Below are positions 1 through 11,771 of a stretch of 64,000 nucleotides of DNA, one piece after another. Under the pieces are notes generated by a model that saw only the letters and a list, made by a program, of their open reading frames with translations, had not been told where the DNA came from and searched no databases. The position numbers and the translations under genes were made by a program. Where the stretch lies: assembly GCA_963693315.1 (NCBI GenBank), contig CAVNZG010001019.1:109076-173075 (forward strand), written 5' to 3'. Every line of letters begins with the position of its first letter. Within the stretch, counting starts at the first letter, position 1. This DNA comes from Diogma glabrata (Eukaryota; Arthropoda; Insecta; Diptera; Cylindrotomidae).

Positions 1-32
1 AAACACATCCATCATTTTTTAACGTTTGAAAT

Positions 33-100
33 TGCGATGTGGATAACGCGCTCGACTGATGTTCTGTAGATCGTGAGTTCAATTCCTGGACTGGTACATT
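33..100 (+). repeat. tRNA-like sequence, probable SINE head or tRNA relic
   Basis: A box-A-like stretch TGGATAACGCG at 40-50 is followed about 27 bases later by a box-B-like GTTCAATTC at 77-85, the spacing of an internal RNA polymerase III promoter. A T-run begins near 109. The 5' acceptor half is poor and I could not fold a convincing full cloverleaf, so a tRNA-derived SINE head or decayed tRNA pseudogene is likelier than a working tRNA. Confidence 0.45.
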
Positions 101-156
101 TTTGTATTGTTTTTTTTTTTAATTTTTATTAAATACCATTAAAATTATTATTTTTT

Positions 157-1372
157 AACTTTCCGATATGGGAAGTTATTGTTTTTGGGTCGATTTTCGA
201 AATTGGATCTTTTTTGATATCTTTACGTTTCATGATCTCCTGAAGCTGTTTAGACTATTTTTAGCTGGCAGTCTGTATGTGTGTGTGTGTATGTATGTGT
301 ATATCGCTGTGTGGAGAATTTTCGCCCAACGCTTTCTCAACAACGGATGGGTCGATTTTAATGAAAATGGTCGCAATCGATGTATCTTGTCGTAACTTAG
401 AGCCCAGTCCTTTTCTAGCGAAATTAAATCATTTGTTTTTTAGTGGTTTCCAAAAAACTGAAAATCATCTCTTGCAAATATCATGAGATTAATAAATAAT
501 GCTATCAAGGTCATGAAGCTTCCATATTGTTTGCCATCATGTCAGACATTTATAATGACATTTGTATAAACAATTGCTATCTTAGTTTTTGAGATTTTTA
601 ACAAAATTTGAAAAAACTACGTGTTATTTTCTTTATGCAAACGCATGATATCTGGATGAAACTTTTGTATGTAAGTGAGCTGCAACCCCATCCGGGTTTA
701 CTTGAATATCAAAAACCTGAGTTATTTTCCAAATTTGACAAAAAGGTCAGAGGCTCGAAAGGAGATTGCCTGGTTAACTGTTTATTAACTTCCCGATATG
801 AGAAGTTATTGTTTTTGGGTCGATTTTCGAAATCGAAATTTTAATAATATCTTTACGTTTCAAGACCTCCTGAAGCTGTTTAGGCTATTTTTAGCTGGTA
901 GTATGTATCATCGTGTGTATCATCGTATGTGGACCAAGATTTGTCCAACGCTCAACGCTTGTCACAATCGATATATCTTGGCGTAACTTACAGCCCAGTC
1001 CTTTTCTAATGAAATCAGTTCATTTATATTTTAGGGGTTTCCAAAAAACTGAATATCATCTCTTGCAAGTATTACTAAAATAAATAATGCTATCAAGATC
1101 ATTTACCTCCCATTTTGTTTGTCATCATGTCAGCCATTTATAATGACATTTGTTTAAACAATTGCTATCTTACTTTTTGAGTTTTTTTTAAGAAAATTTG
1201 AAAAATAGGCGTTATTTTCATTACGCAAACGCATGAGAACTTGATGAAACTTTTGAATTACAATGAGCCGCAAACGCAAACGGTTTTATTTGAATATGGA
1301 AAATGTGCTATTTTGAATCAGCTATTTTCAAAATTTGGCAAAGGAGTCGGGGAGGATGTCTGTGGTTCGTTG
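157..1372. repeat. Tandem pair of diverged ~630-bp repeats
   Basis: Two head-to-tail copies start at 157 and 787 with closely similar openings (AACT, then TCCGATATG, GAAGTTATTG, TTTTTGGGTCG). They share landmarks throughout: the GAAGCTGTTTAG segment, the CAGCCCAGTCCTTTTCTA segment, a CAATTGCTATCTTA segment and a GATGAAACTTTTG segment. Copy 1 contains a short (GT)n run at 276-300. No coding capacity is conserved between the copies, so this is a non-coding repeat of unknown class. Confidence 0.7.
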
Positions 1373-1463
1373 AACAACTTTTTTTTTAGACTTCTCAGTC
1401 TTGACATTTAATTTTGTTGAAACTTAGAGCATAAGGTTTTTGTAATGTTTATAGTAGTTTTGC
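1373..1463. other. Short unique flank before the I-like LINE
   Basis: AT-rich sequence with no gene. It resumes after the LINE at 10629: TTGTAATGTT occurs on both sides, and the 12-bp target duplication brackets the insertion. Confidence 0.5.
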
Positions 1464-2044
1464 AACTTGCTGCTTAAACCCAAAGCTAAGGTGAGACACG
1501 TACGCCGAAAGCTTAGCATGGTCAAGGGGGTGCTTGATTATTAGTACGGAACTCTGGATACCGGGCGTCCCCCAGTTTCAATAGCCTTACCACAGCACAG
1601 GGCTCTGTTGTGGCTGACCAATGTACCTCCCTACTTTCTCCATAAATATTGTATGGAAAACTATAAAGTTTTAGATGAGAGCGATGCTTCTCCAAACGCA
1701 TCACATAACCTAACAACAAAACAGTGCACCATGTCCTATTCTAGGATAGGATCATACCTGATTTATCAGCTTATTCTAAACCAGACAGCACACATGCCAT
1801 GTCTGACTTTAGGATCATGCCTGATTTATCAGCTTATCCTAATTCGGATAGAACACACACCATGTATGACTCTAGGGCCTTGGTTCTCAAACTTTTTAAA
1901 GTCGGGGAACACTAAACTCTGGTATATTTTTAGGCGGAACATCTACAATACAGCAAACACTTTAAAACAGGGGGTGCGGGTTGCTAATCTTTTTGAAACC
2001 AAAAGAGCAATAAAAAATAAAAAACAGAATATGATATTTGGCTT

Positions 2045-2116
2045 GTGTATTATATTTAAAAAAGATTTTTGGTAAAGCCAATAAATAATTAATATATTAT
2101 TTTTTATCCAACAATT
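2045..2116. repeat. Left arm of inverted repeat bracketing nested LINE
   Basis: About 70 bp that reappear in reverse complement at 5862-5934 (shared blocks include TTGGCTTTA, CCAAAAATCTTTTTT and AATTAATTATTTATTGG read on the right side). The two arms bracket the nested LINE-A copy exactly at its poly-T end, so before that insertion they were separated by at most a couple of hundred bases. Confidence 0.75.
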
Positions 2117-2186
2117 TTTTTTTTTCAATAAAATGTGTTGTGTAATAGGGTTTAGAATATGTGTCACAACAACACATAAATACCTT

Positions 2187-5168
2187 TTAAGACCTAGGTC
2201 TAGACCTGGGTCCCACAACAACTGGCGTTCTAAGGTGTAGATTAACGCTTTTTTTAAACATCTGTGGGTTGAAGCCACCTGAGACTAAGTGTTCCGGCAA
2301 ACTATTCCATTTGTACGCAGTTCGGACAAAGAAGTCTTTCTGCGATCTGCCAGTATGACCGCGGGATCTTTACCGTTTCACTGGTTGCGGCAGCCGACTG
2401 CCGAGTGGAACGGGGGTAAGAATAAGTTTGAGGCATGATGCCGCTGATTTCATCTGAGCACTGCTGATGACGATATTTGTAAAAAACAACGAGGTCAGCA
2501 ACAGTGCGACGATGTTGTAGGGAATCAAGTTTTGATGTCAAAGTTCGATCACCCACAATTCGTATAGCTCGCTTTTGAACAGAGTCCAAGAGGGCCAAGA
2601 TGGAAACAGAGGCAGCACCCCAAACTTGACAGCAGTACTCCATACAGGGACGAATATAGGACTTATAAACATGGAGCAATTGGTATGGAGTGAAACATTT
2701 TTTGCATCTATTTAGGAGGCCGAGTTTTTTAGCCGCGGTTTTGCCATCGCCATTACATGATCGTTCCAGAGTAGGTAATTTGAAACTGTGACACCCAATA
2801 AACGAATGTTTTTACATTCACCTATTGGTTCATCACACATACTAAATAAAATATCTTTGGGGAACTCGGTCTTTAATCTGGAAACAATCAACAGCTGTGT
2901 TTTGGTGGAGTTGAAATTGACAAGGTTTTGGTCACCCCAGTCGGCGACTTTATTCAGGTCTTTGTTCACGTTTATGGCAGCGTCTCTCCGGGCAGGATTA
3001 ATTCGTTCGTGCATTTTACCTTTTGAAGGAAGGGGCTCGAACGACTTGTGCAGAGTACTATCATCTGCAAAACTATTTATTGGGTTGCTGGTGATTTTCA
3101 ACAATTCGTTGATATAAATCAAAAATAGGGTTGGGGACAATACTGAGCCTTGGGGTACACCAGCGTTAATTAGTTTAGACTCAGAAGAAAATCCGTCTAG
3201 GGCTACCGAAATCTATCGGTTGGATAGAAAAGTTTGAATCAGCTTCACAACATTGGGATGAAAACCGTACGCAACGAGCTTTTTGATTAAGTTGGCATGC
3301 CAGACTCGATCGAATGCCTTGGAGATGTCTAAAGCAATAACGTATGTTTCACCACCTTTATCAAGTATGCTGTTCCAACAATGCGCTACATAGTTTAATA
3401 GATCGGGAGTTGATCTTTTGTTTCGAAAACCGTATTGGCTGTCGGATATTAAATGATTTTCTTCCAGAAATTTTGAAATATGTGTATTAATATAATGCTC
3501 ATAGACTTTGGATAGGACCGATAGTAAAGCTATTGGCCTATAATTTGAGATATCGGATTTTGGTCCCTTTTTGGGGACGGGCTGGACATTTGCCAACTTC
3601 CAGCACGAGGGAAATATACCAGATTTGTAGGATTGGTAGAATATTTTAGTTAAAGTTGGTGCAAGTTCTTTGGAAAAGGTTTTTAAAATAATGGGTGGAA
3701 TATTGTCCATTCCTGAGGCTTTGTTGATGTTTAACCCCTTTAATAGTTTAGCGACTATTTTGGGTTTGAAGTGAAGTTCATTCATATTAACTCCTGAAGA
3801 CTGGATTTGGGGTATTTCTTTAGGAGTTTCCAAAACAGTGGAGTTCAGAGCAAAGCGTTCAGCGAACAAGTTAGCTTTTCTTGCGGGATCATTGACGATT
3901 AAATCACCATCAATAATAGGGGGAATAGAAAATTTTGTACCAGAATTTAAAGAATTAATGGCACTGTAGAAACTCTTGTCAGAAATAGACATAAACGTAA
4001 GTTTTGAGGCTTTCGCTCTGTCAATTTCGGACTTTTCGTTTGAGATAATCTGATTAGATATTTTTTTGGCCTTTAGATATTGGGATCGATTAGTGGGAGT
4101 TTTGTTATGAATCCAAATATTAAATGATCTACGTATGTTTCTAAGTGCCGTTTTGGCAGCTTTCGAATACAAGTATTTTTGTTTGGGTTTTACTATGGAG
4201 AAAGAGACCAATTTATTGATTGGATGGTTTGGATGGTTTCTGTAAAGTTTTGAGCAGAAACATTTACATTGTCAGTGTAAAAACAATGACGGTCGAAAGG
4301 GAAACCATGGAAAAAATTTTGAAGACCACTCTTATCCATTTTTGAGTAGTGAAATCTTTTACTGGGTTTGGGAGCTGTAGTTTTAAGTAAATCAGTTTTG
4401 ATAACTGATGAGATTAAATAATGATCAGAATTTCCAATACTACCTTTCGCTACATCGACACTCGTAATATCTGGCATTGTGGTAAGATAGAGATCTAAAA
4501 GAAAACTATTATCACCGCCATTACGGGGAGTGAAAGTCGGGCTTTTAACAATTTGGAATAGGCCCTAAGACGCGGCAAAAATTTCTGCCAGTTTTCTACT
4601 ATTGTCAACATCGTCGGTCGATTTGGAGAATTCCAACCATGATTTTTTGTGGACGTTGAAGTCACCGGTAACGATAACTTCAAAATTAGGGGACTTTGCT
4701 CTAATCTCGTCCACAATTTTTGTCAGTATATTAAAAAAGTTTGGGTTACGTTTGTTGGGGGACCGGTATAAAGCTATTGTAAAAAAAGTCATTTCTGGAA
4801 GACAAATCTTTAAAACCATTGTATTGAAGCCGTCACCGTGTAGTTCAAAATTTGGAAAGCGCGTGTACGCAACACTCTCATGAATGAATGCGCATACGCC
4901 CTGATGGAGTTTGAAAGCTGATTCGAGCCTATATTTGGAATTAAGCGATTCTATAAAGAGAAAATTTTCAGAAACTTGTGTTTCTGCGTAAGGAATAGAA
5001 TGTTCGGTTTATCGTGCTCAAGATGATGTTGCACGTGGTCATGGTTAGCGTTCAATCCGCAGATGTTTTGAACATGTAATTCCGTGGACGTGCCGCTTTA
5101 TGGGCGGGTGGATTGCGCAAATTTGCTTTACCACTTGCAGACTTATTTTTTTTCGGTTGTACTGCCAT
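2187..5168 (-). pseudogene. LINE-A ORF: AP endonuclease plus reverse transcriptase, broken
   Basis: This is the single large reading frame of LINE-A, here split by several frameshifts. The start at 5168 (Met-Ala-Val-Gln-Pro, preceded by an AT-dinucleotide run) corresponds to the start at 47190 in copy 7. An apurinic-type endonuclease domain lies at about 5040-4390 with the VTGDFNVH catalytic block and an SDHY block. The reverse transcriptase follows at about 3800-2750, with NYRPIALLS, ALDISKAFDRVW, GVPQGSVLSPTLF and FADDSTLH motifs. A conserved C-terminal region ends near 2187. There is no RNase H and no separate ORF1. The family resembles Jockey-superfamily elements often labelled mobile element jockey; exact clade is uncertain. 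Frame changes occur near 4480, 4200, 3140 and 2700. Confidence 0.85.
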
Positions 5169-5529
5169 ATATATATATATATCAAAATGTTTATTTTATT
5201 TTTTTATGTTTTATTTTAAAATGCATAACTAAGTAAAAAATCCTATCATACTAAAAAATATGACATATGACAATATTTCATGATAAGATGAAGAAATAAT
5301 AACAAAATAATAAGTGAAAAACAAATTGTGAGAAATTTGCAGAAAACAAAACAAAACTAAATGCCAATAATCCAGCTGATGCAGCGCACCCCAGACGCAC
5401 CGCCCACCACCTCAATCGAGGCACAAAGCCCACACATAACTACGTGTTGGTCCGATTTCTCGGAAGAGCTAATGAGCGGTACCGCTACGGAACGCTGCCC
5501 AGCTAAGACTGGAAGTGCTGCCGTTGACT

Positions 5530-5678
5530 AATTAAAGTTCGTTCGCCAGTACCCTAAGATATCATCTTGGCTAATGACATCTCCTGCCATTGCCAGTGGT
5601 ATGTGTCGTATGTCTCACGCTAACTCATATGTCAATGGCAGGGACTGGAGTACGCAGGGTAGTCAGACCCGTAGATCA
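5530..5678 (-). other. Structured ~145-nt repeat, copy 1 (possible LINE-A 5' end)
   Basis: Read on the minus strand, this segment aligns with 11772-11912 over about 140 nt. It can form a 10-bp stem (CCTGCCATTG with CAATGGCAGG), an enclosing stem (CCAGTCCC with GGG-T-ACTGG), and a small hairpin AAGAT-GAT-ATCTT. The second copy changes paired bases in ways that keep pairing. It sits at the upstream edge of LINE-A copy 1. It may be the element's 5' untranslated start or an independent short element that landed beside it. Confidence 0.6.
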
Positions 5679-5861
5679 ACATTGATCATAATCGATCAAA
5701 ATCGATCCCTCCTGCGGTTTTTCAAAGTTACAGCTACAAAGTTACACAACTACAGTTTTTCAAAGCTTTTCTTTATTTATTTATGTCAATTTTTTGTTGA
5801 ACAAAACGTGTTTTTATTTTTGTATAAGAATTGTATCCTTGAAGATGGTTTCAAAATAAAC

Positions 5862-5934
5862 CGAAACAATTGTTGGGTAAAAAATAAAAAATTAATTATT
5901 TATTGGCTTTAACCAAAAATCTTTTTTAAAATAA
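5862..5934. repeat. Right arm of inverted repeat bracketing nested LINE
   Basis: Reverse complement of 2045-2116. If the intervening LINE is removed the arms form a long hairpin. A 7-base AACAATT occurs at both LINE-facing edges and could be the LINE-A target duplication, which would put the insertion at the centre of a palindrome. The 5679-5858 stretch is then unexplained, so this is tentative. Confidence 0.7.
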
Positions 5935-6140
5935 AAAACAGAATAATGTTTGCCAAAACACTCCATTATTATAGAGCAAAAACGAAATGGAATCGTGTCG
6001 CAGCGTTTGATTGGCAATCCCCTGCTTCCAAATCCTACTTTTAGAAAATAATAAATAAAATATGTACCGATATCGATTGATGCAAATATATTTATTGAAA
6101 GCACAATTAAAATTACAATACTTTAAAAAAATTCTCAAAC

Positions 6141-6540
6141 TTAATGTGATCCATTGGCTTGACGATCTTTACAGATCTCAGCGATATTGGGACGAATAAA
6201 TGATAACGCCACACGCATTTTTTCTTCTAAGTTCCCTAGACTCTCACGTTTGTTTGTCTTTATATTGACTTATATCTTTATATTGATAGTTGAAAATCCT
6301 GCTTCGCAAAGTTATGCCGTGGAAAATAACAATAATATGATCAGGGATTTTTTGCTTATACTCGAGTATTCATCTTTAAAAGAGATCCAAAAATTTTCAG
6401 GAGTGTTTTCATGGAACTGTAATTTTAATCCACGATCTGAAAAAAGCGACGTCAATTCTTCTTCTTTATTTAAAGTAAAACTAGAAAATTCGGAAGAAAT
6501 AAACGGGTTTCTTATTGTACATCTTCATACATTTTTTATT
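6141..6540 (-). pseudogene. hAT transposase C-terminal (dimerisation) region, relic
   Basis: Translating the minus strand gives, in order, NPFIS, a charged stretch, NFWISFKDEY, LLLFST, then LCEAGFSTINIK, MRVALSF, IRPNIAEICKDRQ and a stop at 6141. This is the hAT C-terminal region (the LCEAGFS and RVALS blocks are characteristic of ZBED5-like or Buster-like hAT proteins). At least two in-frame stops (one just before LCEAGF and one after INIKI) show it is dead. The DNA-binding BED finger and most of the catalytic core are absent. It probably represents the transposase end of the hAT element that brackets it. Confidence 0.8.
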
Positions 6541-6816
6541 TATTTATGTGTAAAAGGAGAATTTTAATAACTGCAATAATATTTTATGTTTCGAAGAAGT
6601 AATTTGAACCCGAAAGATATTTTTATTCATACAAAGCCGAGAAACGTGTAAATTTTACGTACTGGTAACTTTTACATTGAATTGATTTTTATTTTCAAAC
6701 AATTTTTAATTGAATTGATTGTATGTACATTTGATTTTTTCGCGGAACAGTTGAAAGTGCATCGCGGAACACCAGTGTTCCGCGGAACACGATTTGAGAA
6801 CCACGGCTCTAGGGTA

Positions 6817-9800
6817 ATGTCTGATTCACCAGCTTACTCTAAGTCAGACAGAAGACAAAAATCAATAGTACCTAAATTAAGTTGCGTTCAGATTAATCTG
6901 CACAGATCAGAAATGGCCTCAGTTAATTTGAACCGTTTAATTGAACAGAATGCTCACGATCTTGCGTTTATACAGGAGCCGTGGGCAGACAGTAAAAGAA
7001 TAAAAGGTCTATCGTCAAACAAAAATACAAAACTGATCTATTTCTCAGATGTGGAAAGACCGCGAACCGCGATTCTCTTCAACAAACATCTGAAAATATT
7101 TCCATTGAATGAATTTAGCTGTAGAGATCTTACAACAGTCCAGATAGAAATTCATCTTCCTCAAGGTGGATTTCGTAAATTCATTTTAACTTCTGCATAC
7201 TTCCCGGGGGATGAGGACGAGACACCACCAGAAGTGGTAGAGAAACTCATCAAGTATTGCAACAATAACCACTATAACCTCATAATAGCGTGTGATGCTA
7301 ACGCTCATCACACCGTGTGGGGAAGTAGCAACATTAACACAAAAGGCGAGCGTCTGCTTCAATTTTTGTATACAAACAATATGTTTATTGCAAACAAAGG
7401 TAGTGAGCCTACCTTTAGAAACGCAATCAGAGGTGAGGTCCTTGACCTTACTTTAACTAACATAAACGCTACTAACCATATTAAGAACTGGCATGTTTCG
7501 AAGGAAGCTTCTATGTCTGATCATGCTTATATATGTTTCAACATAGAACACTACCCAAAGAGCATCCAGTACTTTAGAAACCCAAGAAAAACCAACTGGG
7601 AACTTTACACAACATATCTTCATGATAATGTAAATAGTTGCTGCAGTATCAACTCTACATTTGAGCTTGACTCTGCAGCAAATAATTTACAAGAAATTAT
7701 CACTGAAGCATACAACCTTAATACTCCAATAACTCAATCCAAAAGATGCAGAGATGTACCTTGGTGGAATGGTAACTTGGAGAGGAAAAGGAATAAAGTT
7801 CGCAAGCTCTTTAACAGAGCAAAAACAACAAATAATTGGACAGAGTACCGAGTAGCTCTAACCAATTATAATAAAGAACTCAGACAATCAAAAAGAAATA
7901 GCTGGAAAGAGCTCTGCAATACGATAGATAATCTGCCTGCTGCAGCTCGACTCCAAAAATTGATGTCGTCTGATCACACAAACCCTCTAGGCTCAATCTG
8001 CAAACCAAGTGGTACGTATACCACCAATTGCATTGAGACACTAGATACTCTACTTCAAACCCACTTTCCGGGCTCAATAGAATGGAGCACGGAAGATAAT
8101 GCCAACGAAGACGTACATGTTCTAGATCCTGCAACTAAAAGTACTGCAGATCATTTAGCCAACACAATTTTCACCCCCAACAAAGCGAGATGGGCTATAG
8201 AATCCTTCGGTCCGTATAAATCTCCAGGAGGTGATGGAATTTTTCCGATATTTCTATTTTCTGCAAAAGGGTCTAACAATCATTCTTCCATATCTCATGC
8301 GTTTGTTCAAAGCAAGCTTTCGCCTTGCTTACATTCCTCAGATATGGCGAGAAACCAAATTTGTTTTTATACCTAAGCCAGGAAAAAACCTAATGAAGCC
8401 AAATCATACAGACCTATAAGTCTTACATCTTTTCTATTAAAAGCAATGGAAAAGATGTTGGACTATCACATCCGTCATGTATGTCTTAAACAAAACCCTC
8501 TCAACTCTAGCCAGCACGCCTTTCAGACTGGGAAATCTACTGAAACGGCGTTGCACAAAATGGTGAAAGAAATTGAGAGCACCCTAAACTATAAGGAGGC
8601 ACTTGTTTGTACATTTATGGACATACAAGGAGCCTTTGACAATGTCCACTTCAATGCTATCATTGAAATGGCCACAAAGAAAAATATAAACCCGCTTATC
8701 ATTGCGTGGATTATCAAGATGCTACAGAGTCGGAAGATAACGGCTACACTAGGTGATTATTCAGTGACTGTTACTGCATCTAGAGGCTGCCCGCAAGGGG
8801 GCGTGCTCTCTCCGCTGCTTTGGCTAATGGTGGCTGATGATCTCCTCACTAAGCTAAATGATTCCGGCTTCAACACTGTAGGCTATGCTGACGACTTGGC
8901 AGTCATGGTTAGAGGGAAACATCACTCCATTGTCGCTGGTCGAACCCAGACAGCTCTTAATATTGTATCAAAGTGGTGCAACAGATTGGGACTGTCGATC
9001 AACCCACGAAAAACAAGTATTGTCGTTTTCACAAACAGGGGAAACTTTTATTTCATTTCTCCTGTTCTAAATGGCGATCCAGTACAAACATCAAAAGAGG
9101 TTAGATATTTGGGTGTGATCCTGGATAGTAAACTAACCTGGAACTCACACCTGAAATATATCTCCAAAACAAAGTTTTCTTCACATGCAGAAACCTGTTT
9201 GGGAAAACATGGGGTCTTAGCCCAAAAATGATACTTTGGTTGCACCAAAGTCTTATTAAACCAATTCTAACATATGTAGCTTTAGTTTGGTGGCCTAAAA
9301 CGCGCCAAATAACTGCTCAAAATATGTTTACAAAAATACAAAGGCTTGTGTCTTAGTGCCACAGGTGCTTTCAAATCCACGCCAACGTCAGCAATGGAAA
9401 TTCTTCTAAAGCTTTCTCCATTGCACCTACATGTAAAATCTGTAGCGGTGTTGAGCGTTCATAGACTGCAGCTCACAGAAAGGTTTAAGCCGGGTAATCT
9501 AACTGGACACCCTAAAATCCTTTCTGAATTACAAGCTGAAATGCACACATACCATATTTCGGATTGTATGCCCAAAACAATAGATTTAGACAGGCACTTC
9601 GATGTCAAGATATTGGCCAGAGATCGTATTAAAAACTACATACGGACACTGCCACATAGCGCCAGCATCTGGTACACAGATAGTTCTCGAACCAATATGG
9701 GCACGCGAGCAGGAGTGTTTGGTCCTAGAACAAAGCAAACGGTTGCTCTAGGCACCACAACAACCATATTTCAAGCCGAAATTTTTGCAATTAGCAGTTG

Positions 9801-10528
9801 CGCTTTGCTATGTGCTGAAAGAAAATACCAAAATATTGAAATATATATTATCTCTGATAGCCAAGCAGTACTCTTGGCACTTAAATCTACGCGCTTTGAT
9901 TCAAAACTGGTATGGGAATGCTACCAAAATCTACTAAAAATCTCCTGCAATAATAAAGTAACACTTGTGTGGGCACCTAGCCACACAGGAATACAAGGAA
10001 ATGCTATCGCTGACGCTTTAGCAAAGCAAGGGGCCGATAAAAAATTTGTTGGACCGGAACCATGCTTCGGAATGGCCAAGAGTTCGCTCAAAAGCACAAT
10101 TCAAACATGGGTACAGGAACAAAACGCTAAATTATGGAGAAGCAGAGAGGGACTAGTATACTCTAAGAAGTTTCTAGGTAACCTTCCTGTTTTACCCTTA
10201 AAAACAATCGACTTAAACAGAGAGTCTCTAAGAATTTTAACGTGGTGCGTTACTACTTACTGGACATGGTCCTTTAAACCACCATCTTAACAAAATGGGC
10301 CTTGTTGTTTCCAACAGGTGCAGATTCTGCTACTCGAACGCGGAAACGATGGAACACGTCATCTGCAGCTGTCCTGAACTCTCTGGGCACAGATACAACC
10401 AACTTGGTCATAGAAGACTAACACTTCCATTACCACAAAACGTCACTCCAATTGAGCTAATTAATTTTATTAAAAGTCTCAACTTGGATGACAGAATACA
10501 ACCAGTAACGGCACAGACGACTGACTAA
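6817..10528 (+). pseudogene. I-like LINE ORF2: endonuclease, RT, RNase H, zinc motif
   Basis: The start Met at 6817 follows immediately after the hAT target duplication. Endonuclease: FIQEPW, ACDANAHHTVWG and MSDHAYI (residues about 40-245). RT: SPGGDGIF, RPISLTSFLLK, CTFMDIQGAFDN, GCPQGGVLSPLLW and GYADDLAV (about 8170-9070). RNase H at about 9660-10060 has all expected acidic blocks: WYTDSS, FQAEIFAI, IISDSQAV and VWAPSHTGIQGNAIAD. The tail has CRFC-x8-MEHVICSC, a CCHC-like motif, ending at 10528. Frameshifts near 8240, 8390, 9170, 9350 and 10250 inactivate it. Each domain is otherwise well preserved, so decay is modest. Confidence 0.85.
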
Positions 10529-10628
10529 TAAAACAATCAGGGTAAGCACATAGACCTTCAGGTCGCAGTGCTACTTGAACTGCAAGTCTCAAGGCCCTCC
10601 AATAAAAAAAAAAAAAAACTTGCTGCTT

Positions 10629-11771
10629 TTGTAATGTTCGAAGTTAAGGAAGGTGGGGGACAAAAAAATAAGCACACTTTTTTGGAAATAACTTAAAAAC
10701 TAAGCAGTCGATAATTCATTGAAATGTCTTTTTGAAATATTTGGATTTTTTTTGATTTTTTTAAACCAAAGTCGATTCCTTAAAACAACTATCTCCTTAT
10801 CAATGTCCATAAAATATTGATAAAAAATAATATTCATAATTTTCTTGTCAGTAGGCGTGGACAAATACATTGTATAACTGTAAAAAATTTCAAGTTGATA
10901 GCACTTATAGTTTTTGAGAAAATCGATTATGTAGAAATTCGGACGGACACCGAAGTCTCACCAATAGGGTACCGTTTTTACTTTTTCAAAGTACGGAACC
11001 CTAAAAATGGTGATATTGTTTGAGAAAAATCGAAAAAATTTTAGCAACGTTGACAAAGTAGACTTTAAGTAGACTCCACCGCTAGTTTTTTTTAAACATA
11101 TGGTGCAATGAAAATCTTCTTTCCAGTGTAACCAAAAGATGAAAAAATGACGATTAATTGCAAGTCTTAGAAAGAGAATTTCAATTTATTAAAGTTTTAA
11201 CAAAATATCTTTATGTTACCTATTTAACTTAACGGGAAGTTCTTGGCGTGGCCGCTATGGTCACACCCTACCCTACTAGTTATTCATGAATTCATAAAAA
11301 AAATAAAAATTTCTTTTTACGGATTTTAAAAAATTGATCTATAATGCAGTTTTTTAAAGTTATATTGCTACTGTCTTTTGCAATTTGCATTGTAGTCATC
11401 ATGCTAAATAAATATTGAACGTAGGAAAGATAGTATAACTTGAAACAATTACATTTGTATATCAAAATTGTTGGCTTGAAATTGTATGTAATACATGTTT
11501 CTAAAATTAAGGGAAGACTTAATACTTGTAACTTGATACTTGATAACATCGATTATATCGATTTAAAGCTCACAGATACGAGACGGAAATCGCATAAGTT
11601 TTATATAAAGAAGCATAGCTTATATATGATTAAACATGGATGGCAATCATGATAAATAAACTAATTAAACATGGTGACACTAAGCCGATAGTGATTTGCA
11701 AACGGCAACAATGCGCATTAATACCAATTAATTTACTTAGTTTTCCGCAGGAAGATTTGTAAAATTTAAAA
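10629..11771. other. AT-rich interspersed DNA with a common insect repeat
   Basis: No gene seen. 10918-11005 contains a phrase (ATCGATTATGTAGAAAT, GCGGAC-like, then TACGGAACCCTAAAAA) that recurs in inverse orientation at 43621-43690. Repeats ending in a GGTACGGAACCCTA phrase are widespread in insect genomes, notably Lepidoptera. The rest is low-complexity AT-rich sequence. Confidence 0.5.

Larger units (their letters stand above)
2117..5678 (-). mobile_element. LINE-A copy 1, near full length, inside hAT
   Basis: A minus-strand non-LTR retrotransposon. Its poly-A tail appears as a T-run at 2115-2125, and the conserved 3' end (ACACATAAATACC block, then a near-perfect 22-bp palindrome at 2190-2211) follows. 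It matches the plus-strand copy at 46871-50275 along its length and extends further at the 5' end. The leader from 5168 to about 5560 closely resembles 46871-47189. The outermost part (5530-5678) is a structured segment also found alone at 11772-11912, so the true 5' end is either near 5560 or near 5678. Confidence 0.85.
1878..6806 (-). mobile_element. hAT transposon, internally deleted, itself interrupted
   Basis: Flanked by an 8-bp duplication CTCTAGGG (1870-1877 and 6807-6814), the hallmark length for hAT. The ends are imperfect inverted repeats: CCTTGGTTCTCAAA on the left and the complement of TTTGAGAACCACGG on the right. Subterminal GGAACA motifs lie near both ends (1906 and 1936; several at 6743-6790). 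A transposase C-terminus is readable on the minus strand (6141-6540), while the rest of the transposase is missing because only about 240 bp remain upstream. A minus-strand LINE-A copy occupies most of the interior. Confidence 0.85.
1476..10616 (+). mobile_element. I-superfamily LINE, complete but disrupted by nested hAT
   Basis: A non-LTR retrotransposon bounded by a 12-bp direct repeat AACTTGCTGCTT at 1464-1475 and 10617-10628, with a poly-A tail at 10603-10616. Seen directly: endonuclease, reverse transcriptase, RNase H and a C-terminal cysteine motif in that order on the plus strand, which is the I/LOA/Outcast-like arrangement because most other LINE clades lack RNase H. Removing the nested hAT (1878-6806) leaves about 4.2 kb: a 402-bp leader and ORF2. 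No ORF1 is visible, so the copy is either internally deleted or derives from a short lineage. The leader repeats the phrase TGATTTATCAGCTTAT twice, at about 1758 and 1819. Clade assignment within the I group is inference. Confidence 0.85.

Noticed and set aside
2788..3117. 109-residue plus-strand frame, with near copies at 23494-23823 and 49262-49522 (minus)
   Set aside because: It is the antisense of the conserved LINE-A reverse transcriptase and is repeated only because the element is repeated.
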